DNA of 64,000 bases from Arctopsyche grandis (lineage: Eukaryota; Arthropoda; Insecta; Trichoptera; Hydropsychidae), in the NCBI RefSeq assembly GCF_051622035.1, contig NC_135364.1, forward strand, positions 21,169,001-21,233,000, in the 5' to 3' direction. Below, one piece after another: positions 1 through 12,063 of the stretch. Positions within the stretch are counted from its first letter, which is position 1. Every line of letters starts with the position of its first letter. The notes beneath the pieces are model-generated. The model made no database searches. It was given only the letters and a program-made list of their open reading frames with translations, and had not been told where the DNA came from. Position numbers and translations under genes: made by a program.

Positions 1-371
1 TCCGTGAATAATAATTTCTTTGCTGGCGCTCTTGTGTTATGTACACGTAAATATGGAAATTTTTGAGTACATTAGAAAAACAACTTGGGATGATTGGATG
101 GGGGCTGCCCATCATGTGGTTAGCACATTTTTTAAAAAGGTAAAAGGGTAGTACTTCACATACTTTCGTGCATTGTATATTGAAAATAAAACCTCACTAT
201 AGATATTAATCAATAGCAAATATGACTGCTGTGCAATATATTTATCTATTATACACATACTTCTTCTTCTTTGTGTTCCCTGTCCTTCCAGAAAGTCGGC
301 AACTAGACTTCTACGACCGGTCGGAATAGTGCTCGGGTTCTGAGACCGTACCACTGCCGAAAATTCTTTAA

Positions 372-930
372 CCCTTTGAGTGCTGACGTCTTTTCTGTTG
401 AAAGCCCGCCACGCTGAAAATTTCGCCAACATTTCCAACTAGAATTATTTAGAAATCCAATAGAAAGCAGGTATAAAAATTGTAGCTAATCCAAACAAAC
501 CCTAGATAACTACCGCCGAGGATTTCGAATTTTGTAAAGGTGTGTTTAGACTCTTTAATATATATTGCAACAATATAAAATAAACAAAAGAAGGCTATTA
601 ATGAATTTATTTTTCCAAAACTCGTTCCATCTTCTTCATTGTTGTTAAAATGTAATGCTCAAAATCTAAATGCTAAGCTTCAATCTAAAATACTCAGCAG
701 TTAGGGATTTCCATCGGGAAATTCTACTATGGTTATTAACTCAGACAGTTCCAATAAACGTTGACTGAATGTTACAATTTTACTTTTTTTTTCAATGCTA
801 TCTGGAAAGGCTTAGAGGGTAGTATTCTTGTTTACTTTGTACATGCTCAAAATACAACGCCTATCGGCGTTTTTCAGACCCATGGACTTGTTGACAAAAC
901 GCCGATCGGCGTTGGTAAGCATTGAATGGG
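372..930. mobile_element. piggyBac-type non-autonomous element
   Basis: Both ends are flanked by TTAA (368-371 and 931-934). The termini are related inverted repeats: CCCTTTGAGTGCTGAC on the left and CCCATTCAATGCTTACC read inward from the right. TTAA duplication with CCC termini is diagnostic of piggyBac transposons. Near the right end is an inverted repeat built on AACGCC-GATCGGCGTT (856-916). No transposase reading frame is recognisable. Confidence 0.65.
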
Positions 931-1129
931 TTAACCAAGATGTTTTCCGTGTGCCCCGACTGTGTTGGCCTACAATTTTTCCTTGGATCACTAGGCGCAG
1001 GAGTTCGTATTTCTAGTGCCTGTAGTTTTTAGCACATAGCTTCAAGTCATGTCCATACAGAGAACGATGTCAGGTTGGGATTCTTCTGTCCCATACAGAA
1101 GGATGCTGAAAACGTAGCATCGCAGAAGT

Positions 1130-1645
1130 CTAAGTCAAGAGTAAACTACCATTTCCGGTTGACGGATGTCTCATCAAATTTTATATATAACTTTTTATTT
1201 AGCTAAAATTTCTAGATTTGAAATTTCAGTTCAATTAACCAAAAGGCTTCTGAGAAAAACAAAAAAAAAATCTCGATTCTCTAAATTTATATTTTCTATT
1301 ACAAAAAATTCAGTCTGATCCGTTGAGTGATTTGGAATATAATTGAATCCAAAAGCTCCATAAAAAAGAGGACACCTATAAGGGGAGGTACCATTTCCGG
1401 TCAATTTAAAAATTTGAAAAAAATTAATGTCGTATCGATAAGAATTTCAGTAATCGATTTCAGCTCGATTATACAAACGGTGTTCAAAAAATCCCCAAAA
1501 TATACAGCCACACACACCCATTTTTACTAGATCATGAAAACGTGATCAGTGATCGATTCTGAGTTCGAATAAGTCAAAATATCGAGTTCGAATTTTCGCA
1601 TGATCACAAAACTTCATCTATTGTTAACTACGTACATAGATAAAG
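1130..1645 (+). repeat. Repeat H (CACTTCCGGTT family), 3' portion
   Basis: This matches the right half of the full copy at 60932-61745. Shared features are the CCGGTTGACGGATG block near 1155, the segment TAGATCATGAAAACGTGATC near 1529, and the terminal CATCTATTGTTA-ACTACGTACATA followed by AAAGTAAAAA. The left half is missing or diverged. Family unclassified. Confidence 0.6.
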
Positions 1646-2547
1646 TAAAAAACTAGCACTGCTAAAGCAGGTAAACCTAACGTTGAAGATGAACAAATGG
1701 ATTTTACTTATGTAATAATTATAGATGATGAGGAAATGTTTGCTATAAAATTTTAGATTCATTTGAATTATTAAATACGCACATTTTGGAATAAATAAAA
1801 TCGATTGAACTTTTTTTTAATATTTTAACGTTTAAGATGAAATTCAACTTACAACCAAGTCTTGCTAGTCTGTTGTGCAAATCTACAGTTTTCAAATCAG
1901 TACTACCAAATTTATTACAATAACTTAAATAAAATTTTCTGAAAAAGTCAACGCCAGGAAATCCAACTAGTAATATACATATATGTTTGCATGTTTATAT
2001 ATACGTAGATAGAATAAAAATAAAACAAACAGTAACAACTTTAGGTTTATTTTTTAAACATACTTTCAAGTGTCTCTGGGTACACTCTACAGTGTCTAGT
2101 ACTTGAGATAGATTTTCCCCAATGGTACTTCGTTGCTTTTTGCAAAGAACAGAATGAAAAGTTATTGAAGAAAAAATATTTTTGTGGATAAAAAATACTA
2201 GTGTTTGTATGGCACCGTCTCAAGAGATTTAATCTCTCGTCAGCAATTATACGTGTAGCCTATCGAGAAAATCCAATATGTCTAGTTTCAAAAAAAATTG
2301 TTCAAATTATTTTTCCATATATTTTTTTAATTTTATTTAATTAAAAGTTAAAGCCTTGTGTTGTTCTCTTTAGCTTTATTCGAATAAATAAAAAATGAAT
2401 ACTTTTAATATACATAATATGTACATATGTAGGTATATAAACATGTATTTGCTTTTCTAAGAGGACACTTATTAGAATTTAATATAAAATCTTGCTTGGA
2501 AATATGATTCTCTATATAACATATTTGTAATATCACAATATATAATA

Positions 2548-3040
2548 CTAGTGTTGTACCCGATTACATATCATCGCATGGGTGATGGCACATTAAGTCA
2601 TTAAATTAAAAAAAAAATTAAATTTTTCGTCGGTCATGTGTTCGATCCCCACGCGGTGGAATTTTTTTCAAATACCTTTTAAATATATTTAATTTAATAT
2701 GTATATTTAATTGCTTAATATGAAACAAAAAGTTAAAAACTACATACATTGTACATACATAAATATAAACAATATAAAACACCGATAGAAAAATTAATTA
2801 ATTAATTAATTAAATAAATTTTCAACATATGGCGGTAAATTCTCTGCCAAGCGGAAACATTGGTGGCAAAAAGTATATATAGAAGTTTTTTTCTTTTGTT
2901 ATTGTATTCGTATATACGTTTTGGCAGTGGTTTAGCTGTGATGTATGAACATATGTATGTCGAATCGAAACGACTATTATAGTACGGCAAGCGTTATCTC
3001 AGACGGACAGACACACAGGCAGAATAGCGATATTATTATA
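2548..3040 (+). repeat. Repeat C, full copy
   Basis: The same sequence recurs at 26857-27216 plus 27673-27760. It begins CTAGTGTTGTACCCGAT, holds a B-box-like GTTCGATCCCCACGC, a central GGCGGTAAATTCTCTGCC and an end rich in ACAGACAGACA followed by GCGATATTAT. It may be a tRNA-related or RTE-tail short element; class not established. Small reading frames here are not genes. Confidence 0.6.
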
Positions 3041-4185
3041 TGATGATATGATGATTATTAAATTCATTTAAGTGGAAAGAGCAAACGATGTTCTAATTTT
3101 TTTTTAATTATTCATATAAAGAAATTTAATAAAAGAAGGCACAATTTCCTTTCTAATAATAAGTGTAATCAAACAGAAATGTGATACCAATTAATTGTAA
3201 GCACTCACAATGCTTAATTTTCAAATATATAATATGTACAATAATATAATATAAATTAGTATAATATATATTTTAGTTTTTTATATGTATGTAGTACATA
3301 TATTTGAATATGAAATACGTTGAAATTTTAAATAATGGCGATTAAATATTTTTTCACTTTATTTAAATGTAGCAATACAAATCCTCAAACTGATTTTCAA
3401 GCAATTGACAACCTTTTTCACGTTGCGTCCTTGCCCAAGTTTACCAATTAAAAAAATACGATTCGTTGGCTTCTAGAAGCCATCACTTGAGCCTGGTGAA
3501 TGTAAAGGCTTTGCGGTTTTATGTAAAACAAAGCTATTTGCATACCCACTATGTTTTCGGACGAGGATGGGGTAATTTTTCTTCCGGAAAACGGGAAAAT
3601 ATAATAAATTACATTATATTTCTTAACGTACAAAAATAAAAATGCTCGCGATAACTCACCTTCTATCTTGTGCTATCCTTCCGTTTTATTTTTATAATAC
3701 GTTTTCATAATTTGGCGATTCGTCTCGACAAATTTCGCGATCCTCTCGGCCGAGTGGTCTTTTGTGTGCCTATTTTTTTTATCTCTCCTTTTTTGTTATT
3801 GTTTGTATTCATTTCTATCATTTGTTGGCCGTTTCGACGTTTCCTTTTTACTGTCACTCGGATATTGGAAATTTCGTACGAGACTCCAATGAAGCTGTAA
3901 ATTCCTTTTATTGGAAACGTTCAACTCACAAACGTATCATTTTAAATCGTCTTCTTCAAGCACAATCAAGGTTATCGAGTTTTTTTCAAAAAGAAAAAAA
4001 TATATAATTTAAATCTACACGTATAAAAAAAACATGTAGAATTCAATATATATGCGTTATGTAAAAGCTTTATAACGACCTCTACAATTGTAATAAATCT
4101 AACATTATCTAAGTAATATATGTTTGTACTGTCCCATTAGTCGTAAATACGTATCGTAGATTTTAATCCATGCCGTTCAATTTTA
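3041..4185. other. AT-rich non-coding stretch
   Basis: No exon, tRNA or recognisable element. It contains only short frames without domain character and scattered TACATATGT-type simple sequence. Confidence 0.5.
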
Positions 4186-4189
4186 AATC

Positions 4190-4440
4190 CAGGCCGTTTA
4201 ATTTTGGCAATCTTGTGTGTAATAAAAGCACCCCCTCGCGATTAGATCGAGCCATCGATTGAGCACCACTGGTTCCAGTAAACACCAACGAGCGTGCAGC
4301 AATTAATCAGGAACCTTATCGGCCATAATTCAATAAAGCCTACCGGATAGCGTTGTCCACGTGGACGAGTTTATGTGACGTATCGTAAATCATAACTCTA
4401 CCGTTGGTCACGTGGACTGACCATTGAAATAAATCGGAAA
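4190..4440. promoter_or_regulatory. Candidate regulatory island with paired CACGTG E-boxes
   Basis: This is a GC-richer, non-repeated block in AT-rich surroundings. It contains GTCCACGTGGAC (a perfect 12-bp palindrome, about 4357-4368) and, some 50 bp on, GGTCACGTGGACTGACC. AATTAATC and ATTGATT motifs are also present. No open frame of note. Regulatory function is inferred from composition and motif pairing only. Confidence 0.3.
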
Positions 4441-4724
4441 TGATATTATTCATTCGTTTTCATATCGGACAAAATCCGTATAAAATTCGTTCATTTTCGT
4501 ACTAGGCTCATGATAAATACGGACAGATTTGGTTAAGAAAAATTATTATATCGAATTTTATATAATACACCTACCTATCATGTAATATTTATTATTTTCT
4601 GATGGGCTTAAGCAGTGGCTTTTTCCAAGCCATTTCAAAATTTAAACTGCTAAGGTGCAAACACACTAAATCGTACGGAGTGGACATGCTCGTTGTTTCA
4701 AGCTAAGCTAAGGGCGTTTCTTCA

Positions 4725-4835
4725 GGTCATTTCGGCAAGTTTCTTCCACATTTATTCAAATATGGAAATCACCGTTATCCATCACTGTCAAGTCAAACCT
4801 ATGTTAAAATAAGGATAAAATATCACCGAAAACAC
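4725..4835. repeat. Short dispersed repeat I
   Basis: About 110 bp with ATGGAAATCACCGTTATC and AAAATATCACCGAAAA, also found at 23835-23935. Class unknown. Confidence 0.5.
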
Positions 4836-5090
4836 TCCAGGGGGTAAATTTAGGGAAGATCGCGATTTTATTTATCTTTACATGTGTAAAACTATCTAAA
4901 ATAGTGCCGCTTAGGATTCTGTGTGACTGCACCTTTAAGCTGTATCTAAATTAGAGCACATTAAGACACAAGTCACGCACGAAGACACATAAGACACACA
5001 GAGACACATGGCGTGCATGAAGACAAGCGTTTCATTACAAACATTTCAAACGGAGACACAACGCGTACATGGCGACAAAATCTATACGTA

Positions 5091-5393
5091 TCTATAAAAA
5101 TTAATGTCTGTAGTGTGTCTCGAATAGGCTCCTAAACCACTGCACCGATTGCGATGGAACTTTCAGGATTTGTTGTATGCATGTCCGGGAAGATTACTGT
5201 GAAAAAAAAACCTCTTAATAATAATATTTGTAATTACGATTTTACTGACGCGAAAGTAAAGCTATCCTCCCGCCTTAATCGCGCCGCGCCTACTTCGCAC
5301 TACTACGGAAACGGGAACGGGAATGGGAACGGGAACGGGAACGGGATTTGCACGCGTTACTATGACATTGCAACACATGCCGGGTTCAGCTAG
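5091..5393 (+). mobile_element. Helitron-like non-autonomous element, copy 1
   Basis: It begins TCTATAAAAATTAATG after an A and ends GGGTTCAGCTAG before a T, as expected for Helitron insertion between A and T with TC and CTAG termini. It holds a run of (A)CGGGAA hexamers (about 5306-5344) and the motif GCATTGCAACACATGCC just before the end. Three relatives lie at 25388, 47511 and 47789. No replication or helicase protein is encoded. Confidence 0.65.
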
Positions 5394-5637
5394 TGATTAA
5401 TAAAATAAAGCTTTCTATTAGGCGACAATAATATTTGTATACATACAAATGTAGCATATTTATTTTTAGTGCATTATTTACTACTGCGGAAGGTAATTTT
5501 AGCTTTATTGATAAGATATCATTTATCTGTGGCTAATGTATCTATAGATAACACGAATTTGTTTTTATGATTATGCTATTTTAACGAATACTTCAAATAT
5601 AACATTCAACAAAGCTCAATTTTCAGTTCCAAAACAT

Positions 5638-5804
5638 CTTTAATTCTGCATGTCCAGAATCTCGGAAAAGCAGAATAAATGTATTACAGGCCACCAGTAT
5701 TTTTAAATATTGTAAAACGCAAAACATTATATTTAATGTTTTGTGAAATATTTCTCGAAATGAAGAAAAGTGGACTAATGCGACTTTCGAATATAACGGC
5801 TCAT
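5638..5804 (-). mobile_element. MITE F, partial copy
   Basis: Reverse-oriented relative of the copies at 8916 and 18609. It ends with the terminal repeat ACTTTCGAATATAACGGCTC. The internal AGAATCTCGGAAAAGCAGAA and AAACATTATATTTAATGTTT palindrome are shared with the other copies. Confidence 0.5.
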
Positions 5805-5809
5805 ATATG

Positions 5810-7170
5810 CTTTTAAATATGAAACACTTTAAAACGACATTTTAGATATACCATATATCAAAATAATGACAAAAGTGACTCAATTTTTCATTTTTAACAT
5901 AAATGTCACATTTTTTGACACAAACTACACAACGTGAATTATTAACCAATTTCAAATATAACACCTCGTATAATATATCGTGTACATAGATACAATGAAA
6001 AGTATGTTCCAATTTCACCCGACTTTCACGCAAATCTTCAATTAATTATACATTCGTATCATTATTCCAGAAACACTCTGTATAGCGAATCATCTGATAA
6101 TGAATCAAGTATGTAGCGGAGAATAGATTGTCTCACGAATTTAACCCAGTTTAAGGCACCACGGTGCGGCCAAGAATGTATTTTGCTACTCAATGAGACT
6201 TTCACAGGGCTTCCAAAGTTTTACGGCTTTGTGCCATCCAATTTAGGGACACGTCCTCTCCGAGAACAATATTTCTCGGCTCCTAATTGCGTTTTAATGA
6301 ACGGCAACCGTAAACGCACCGGCAATAATCGTAACTAACGACAAAGACACCATTTTCACCCCCACTACACAACACGTGCAAACCCCAAACGCACCCAATA
6401 ATCATATAAAGCGCGTATTAGTATATGTAAGATGTATCGAGCTGTAATTTATACGCAATTGTCCGCCGTGGAAAAGGTTGACAATGTCTGGCAGGCTTCA
6501 TAAGCGAGGACCTGTTTCCAGGGGTATTTCCTCGGGGAACAGTTGTCAGAGCGGATCCACCCCTGGAATTATTCTCACATTATGCGGTAGCCAAACAAAC
6601 ACTCCCATCGGGAAGGGGATGGGGAGAGGGAATAATGTGGGGTGGTTTATACAACTGCTGGTGTTCTCGATAGGTTGCGGTTCCCAGAGGTGTGCACGAT
6701 CGTACAATAATCGCATTTCCGCGATGCATCAGCTCTGGAATACTAAGTGGACAGTGTTTACAGCATCCAGTGCAGTGAAAAAGCGGTATTGGAAGCACGG
6801 GTGGATAGCTCCGATGCAAGCCACGGCCTTTTGTTGCATCCTGAAGTGCTCTTTCGAGTATAGATTGGACACGGTTTTGCTTTTGAAATTTTCCGCTGGA
6901 ATTTTACCTCACATTTTCAATATATTTAAAATACATACATAGTACATATCAGTATTAACGAGCTTTTTTTAATGGTACCAACAGTATAAATTGGAAATTG
7001 TTTCAAACGTACAGAGTAAGCAGTTAGCGAACTGTGCCTACTGTGTATGGGCGGAGTGTTTCTATACTACCTGGCGTGTAACTTTATATGGGACACTTGC
7101 ACTTTGCCAGGCCTGAACTAAAAACGTATAATAGTCATTCAGAATCCCTTGCACTTTGGTCCTATGTACA
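5810..7170. other. Unassigned non-coding stretch, partly GC-rich
   Basis: 6130-6440 and 6470-6880 are richer in G+C than the surroundings and not obviously repeated here. A 154-codon open frame at 6478-6942 has no recognisable domain and also an open frame on the opposite strand, so I treat it as chance. It could be conserved regulatory DNA. Confidence 0.35.
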
Positions 7171-7177
7171 TTCATAT

Positions 7178-7512
7178 TGTTGCGTAGGGGTGGGTTGAGG
7201 ATCCAAATGAAAGGCCAAATTCGCTTCACAGCATTTATTCAACGATTCAAGAAGTCCACACAAATCATCTGAATAATCGGATCTTTCGTGTGTGCCTCCT
7301 TTTAAAGACAAGTTGCACATAACAGCTTCCCCAATCCATTAATGTGTCCATTGTTAAGGCCCGTAAAGTTCTACCAGTTGGTATGGAATATCCCAGTTTT
7401 ATGGAATCTCGAGCGTATACTTTGTTCGGGCACTTCCTGAGTCCCAAGAGCCTAATCCTGTGTCACTATTATTCACTTATGGACACTCTATCTTTCATGT
7501 TCCTATGTTACA
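7178..7512 (+). mobile_element. Solo LTR, family N
   Basis: It starts TGTTGCGTAGGGG and ends CTATGTTACA, flanked on both sides by the 4-bp duplication ATAT (7174-7177, 7513-7516). TG...CA ends plus a 4-bp TSD indicate a Gypsy-type LTR with the internal region lost. Two more copies lie at 29626 and, inverted, at 37120. Confidence 0.7.
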
Positions 7513-7739
7513 ATATATTTGGTATTTGGTAGCCCCATGCTTTATTGGCCAAGTTTGCAATGTATCAAATGATTTATAGGTAGCTCAAACTAAAACTAAG
7601 CATTCTTAGCATAACATTCTTATCAATCAAGTGTTTATTCTACTTATCAATCTATTTATTCTACTTATTTTTATTTATTTTAATAAAATTTATATTTTAC
7701 CATGATGCCATTAAAGGTAGCCTAAGCGATGACTATGGT

Positions 7740-8035
7740 TTTAAACTTGTACATATTATATATACATTTTTGAAATCGTATTCAAATTGTGGTGACATAG
7801 TGGGTGGGATGTTTTTTTCCAATTTGTTGAGGAACCGTTTCAACAATAAAATCAAATATATTGGCAAACTAAGATTGGAAACGATCGACTTGGAGTCACA
7901 AACATCCGAGTCTGACCAACAGCACTACAGAAATACTTCCGAATATTTTTTTTTCAATCGAGGCGAAGCCAAGGCTTGAATCCGAGAAGATCTTGGTAGT
8001 TAGCATCATTACAACCACCAAGCTATGCGACTATA
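7740..8035 (-). mobile_element. tRNA-derived SINE-B, reverse copy
   Basis: It shares with 27217-27664, 32440-32735 and 51245-51545 the core AACGATCGACTTGGAGTCAC, AATTTGTTGAGGAACCGTTT and, at the tRNA-like head, a degraded GGTTCGATCCC B box. The short open frame within it is not a gene. Confidence 0.65.
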
Positions 8036-8132
8036 TGGTTATATGTAGATTGACACCTTACTGTTTCAAAAATATAGAATTTCACACTTTTATTAACATT
8101 GTGGTTTCAGAATTATCGTCTACAAAAAATAT

Positions 8133-8443
8133 TGTAACTTAAAGTTCAGGTAATTGGCAATCGTCGACCACTGGTTTACTAGCGCTGAAAGTCTGATTTC
8201 GCGCTCGCGACAAAAAAATCTTGACGTATAAATACGCTGTATACAACGGCCAATAACGTCTCTCGACCCATCATCCAATGAGTGCGATCCATCAACCTCT
8301 GTGCGTAGAGTACCCATTGGGTGGTTTTGGTCCGTGCTTCATTTGGAGCTGGCAGGTCGATGAATCAAAAACAATCTACCTCAACCATTAATGCTGCGTC
8401 ATTCACTCCGACCTCGAAAACCCCATTACATGTCCACGTTACA
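8133..8443. mobile_element. Solo LTR, family M, copy 1
   Basis: 311 bp with imperfect inverted ends TGTAAC and GTTACA, flanked by ATAT on each side (8129-8132, 8444-8447). It is homologous throughout to 30832-31133 (ACCACTGGTTTACTA, ACATGTCCACG). Gypsy-type by TSD length and termini; element orientation not determined. Confidence 0.75.
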
Positions 8444-8674
8444 ATATTAAAAATCAAATTTTCAATCACCTCATTATTTTAACTACCAACAATAATAATA
8501 TATACCAACTTTTTATTTTTACCAAAGTATTTACATAGTAGTTCAAACCATAGTATTTACTTCAATGCAGTTCTACAATACAATAGCAGGAATCGAATCT
8601 AATGAAAGCTTATAAATTCCAGTTAAAAGACTAAACTTTGTACAAATATCTCAATACATACATACATATTTATG

Positions 8675-8877
8675 TATATGATACTTAGGTTTTTGAGCTC
8701 TTTTTCCTATTATGCTTTAGATTAACATTAGAATAATATAATACTGTGATTACTAACCAAATTAAATTAAAATTGTAAAATAGAAAATGATCAGTAGATC
8801 AGTAGCTATTAAAATAGATATAAGATGTATTGTGAACATAATTTCGTAATAATAAAAAGCATTTAAAAATCAAAATG
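8675..8877 (+). repeat. Repeat G
   Basis: The same sequence occurs inverted at 18930-19150: GATCAGTAGATCAGTAGC, TTTTGAGCTC, and AAAAAGCATTTAAAAATCAAAA. It lies next to a copy of MITE F in both places. Confidence 0.5.
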
Positions 8878-8915
8878 TATATGATAAGTCTTTGTACATA
8901 TTATATAAATTCTTA

Positions 8916-9090
8916 ATGGACCGTTATATTTGAAAGTGGCAAAAGTCCACTTTTTTAATTTCGAAATATATTTCGTAAAACAATAAATATAATGTTTTAC
9001 GTTTTATAATATTTAAAAAAAATACTGAGAACTTGTAGTACGTTTATTCTGCTTTTCCGAGATTCTGGACATATTGAATTAAAGTTAAAG
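8916..9090 (+). mobile_element. MITE F, left part
   Basis: It starts ATGGACCGTTATATTTGAAA followed by AAGTCCACTTTT and shares TTCTGCTTTTCCGAGATTCT with 18609-18859. The right terminal repeat is absent. Confidence 0.5.
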
Positions 9091-12055
9091 CATAAATGTG
9101 AATAAAGTTTTGCGGTTTACCACTTTGACGAGGTCTGCTCTGATTCCCATGATTTATAAAATAAAATCTTTTAAAATGCTTCAGTCGACTTCATACAAAC
9201 TGTATTGGTATATATGTACATATATGTATGTGTGACATGGACATATATGTTGAAAAAACTTTCTAGTTTAAAAAAAAAATCACCAACCAAATTGAATCTA
9301 CCGTCGAATTGTCGACACGCTGCACACTGCACAGAGCATTTCAGTGCAAAAATGGTGCAGCTAAAATTTGAGTCTGTGGAAAGTCGGGCGAAATACCGGA
9401 CGACAGCCGGAAAATGCGCCCGTCATTTTAGACTGAAAATAAAATGAATTTATATGAAATAATCAAAGTTTCTACGATGCTCAATCCTTCCTACCGAACT
9501 AACTTCCTGCGTTATAATTTCCAAGTTTGTTTCGGAACTCATGTGATGAAGAAACGTTCCATCCGGGGATTTGGCTCTCGTTTAACCGGCTTTTACAAAG
9601 TTTCCACCGCCCTCCTCCCCTTCATATCAATTTCCCACACACCGCAGCGAATAACGCGTGATATTTTCCGTAAATACAAAGTGTATATTATTTAATTAAA
9701 ATTCAAAATGAGATTCGAGCGATACTGTCTATTTGTGTGGTGGAGCGTGGTGTGATTCATGAATGCGAAAGCCTCGAAATTGAGGTCACAAACATTTTCA
9801 TTGGCGTCGGATGGAAGAATTCCCGTGATCCGTATGCTTGCGCATGGGATTATGGCGGGATTTGGGAAAGTAAATTCATTTTCCGAGACCAGCCACTCGA
9901 GCGGAAGTTAAATATCATCAGAATCCGTCAAACCACGGTCGAATTATCCTTCTTTGAATATAAATACATACATACATTTAAAAAATCCCACGTTCAATAG
10001 ACAACATCAAATCAATTATTAAATTAACTTAAGCCAATATATACCTACATATAGAGTGGAATATAATGTGCATACTTAAACCACAAACATCCCGTGTCAA
10101 CGATTTGAAAACAAAATAAAAAGTTCGACTGATTCGTACAGCAAGATGTCATTTTCACAATGACAGTTGAGCCTGACGTATTTGGCCATAACATATCGAC
10201 CGATTCGTACAGCAAGATGTCATTGTCACAATGACAATTGAGCCTGACGTATTTGGCCATAACAAGCATATCGAATCACCATTATAATATAATCATTTTA
10301 GCATTCATTATATAATCTATGAGGGAAGTAAAAATATATGTACATATATTCGAGATAATGAGAACCTATAATGTAAATTTATAAGATACAGTTTTAAAAA
10401 GAAAAAGTTATAGGCTTTTAAACAATTAAAATCTGACAAAGCGAGAGGGTGGCGGAAAAGAAAATAAATACGGGAACTTACCATTAGACGTCAAAATGTT
10501 CAAAATTGTAGCATTTTTAAAATTATTTTTCACTGTCGTACTGGCGGATTTGATTTGAATATGTATTGATGACCAAACCGGGCAAAATGGCAAAGTTTCA
10601 AAACGGAAGAATGTAGGATATCAAATCCAAATGTTGTCAGACGAACGAGCGAAGGCAAACATAGAAGAGGCTTGTAATAACAACAGTGTTGCCGTTTCAT
10701 GTCAAAAAACGTTTCACTTTTTGTGGTATGTGCGGGTGCGTTGTCTTGGTGCAGGAACCAATCGCCAGTTTGCTAAAATTTAAAACTTTTTTCTTCATAA
10801 ATTGTAGTTGCACGATCAACAATCTCTTAGTTATATACATATATACGCACATTTTAACAGAATAAAATTTTTATCGATTTCCACCTATGAAAGCAGTTTC
10901 CACTTATTTAAATGTAATCGTTATTAAATGTTTAATCGTTTTTCCTAGTGAATTTTCTTCACGATTTTCTGAGATAAATTTAGTTACATAATAATTAAAT
11001 ATGTCTGATTTTTTTATCACAAATTAAAGCGTACTGATTACAACTTAAATTTTGCGAAACAAAGATACTTATGCGACTCGAATATTGTAAAATTTAACAC
11101 GAATAACGAACGACCAAAACCTCGACATCAAACAACTTATATCCAAAGATATATTATATATGTACATATAAATTACCCAATATTAGAATAGTGGTAAAGA
11201 AGAATAATTCCATCTGCATATTCATCTCAACCTCCTTCTGGTTATATCAAGGAGGTGTGATATTTTTACCGCGCAAAGAATGAATAACTAAAAGCTTATA
11301 GTGCTCGGAATAACTAATGAATATTTCATTATTTTGAAATTTTAAACTACGGCTGTTTTTCAATGTTTATTTTAAAAAATTTAAATAAATACCAAAAATT
11401 ATATAATTATATATGTATGTACATCAATTTCATATTCTGTTGGATTATGTAAACCGTTTTAAGGTACAATACAATTAAAACCTTCATCATCATCCATAAT
11501 CTTTCACTTCACAATAAGTCGTTTTCGTCTTTAACGTTCGCTTTGAATTTTCATTACAACATTCAACATGATGCATGCCTTACGACGTACATATGCGTAG
11601 CGCATGTAATCAACCATCCACACTTGTTCAATACCGTTGACTGTAAATTGAATGTTTCATTAGTGCCAGCGCAACGGTTTTTGTTTACTATCTTTGTTTT
11701 CTATTTACAATAATATGACCGAAGACATTCAATTTTTTTCTTCACTTCTTCGCGGATCATATATTTTATATTCCCAAAAATTTTATCCTTGCAATAATAG
11801 AAGAAAATTTAAATTTATAAATTCAATTAATTTTATTATTTCCTCCTATTTGAGTGTGTGACGTGACATGCGCACAAAAAGTTGCAAGAATACCCGACCG
11901 GCTTGGGAGGGCGTGCGATTACCGTGCAATCTGTCAAAACGCATCCATTCAACTCTAAAGCGCATGCCTTGCGCTTGCACTACGTTCGAAAGTTGCACGA
12001 AAAATGAACAAGTGGAGACATAGCTATGCACCCTGTCCTCTCTCTTTCAAGAAAT
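9091..12055. other. Unassigned non-coding stretch
   Basis: No exon or known element is supported except the small tandem duplication at 10126. 9290-9440 and 9560-9910 are GC-richer but have no domain-bearing frame. 11846-12031 is also GC-richer without recognisable coding content. Confidence 0.4.
10126..10267. repeat. Tandem duplication, 71-bp period
   Basis: Two adjacent copies (from 10126 and 10197) of a unit containing GATTCGTACAGCAAGATGTC and TGAGCCTGACGTATTTGGCC, with a few substitutions. The second copy contains the perfect palindrome TGTCATTGTCACAATGACA. Confidence 0.8.
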
Positions 12056-12063
12056 ATTTATAT

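Noticed and set aside
6478..6942. 154-codon open frame on the + strand
   Set aside because: No domain, no splice context linking it to a gene, and a long overlapping frame on the other strand. GC-rich sequence alone lengthens frames.
9290..9440. Possible second THAP exon (CTEHFSAK)
   Set aside because: The C-x2-H resemblance is isolated; the conserved Trp and surrounding residues are missing and it is 53 kb upstream of the THAP first exon.
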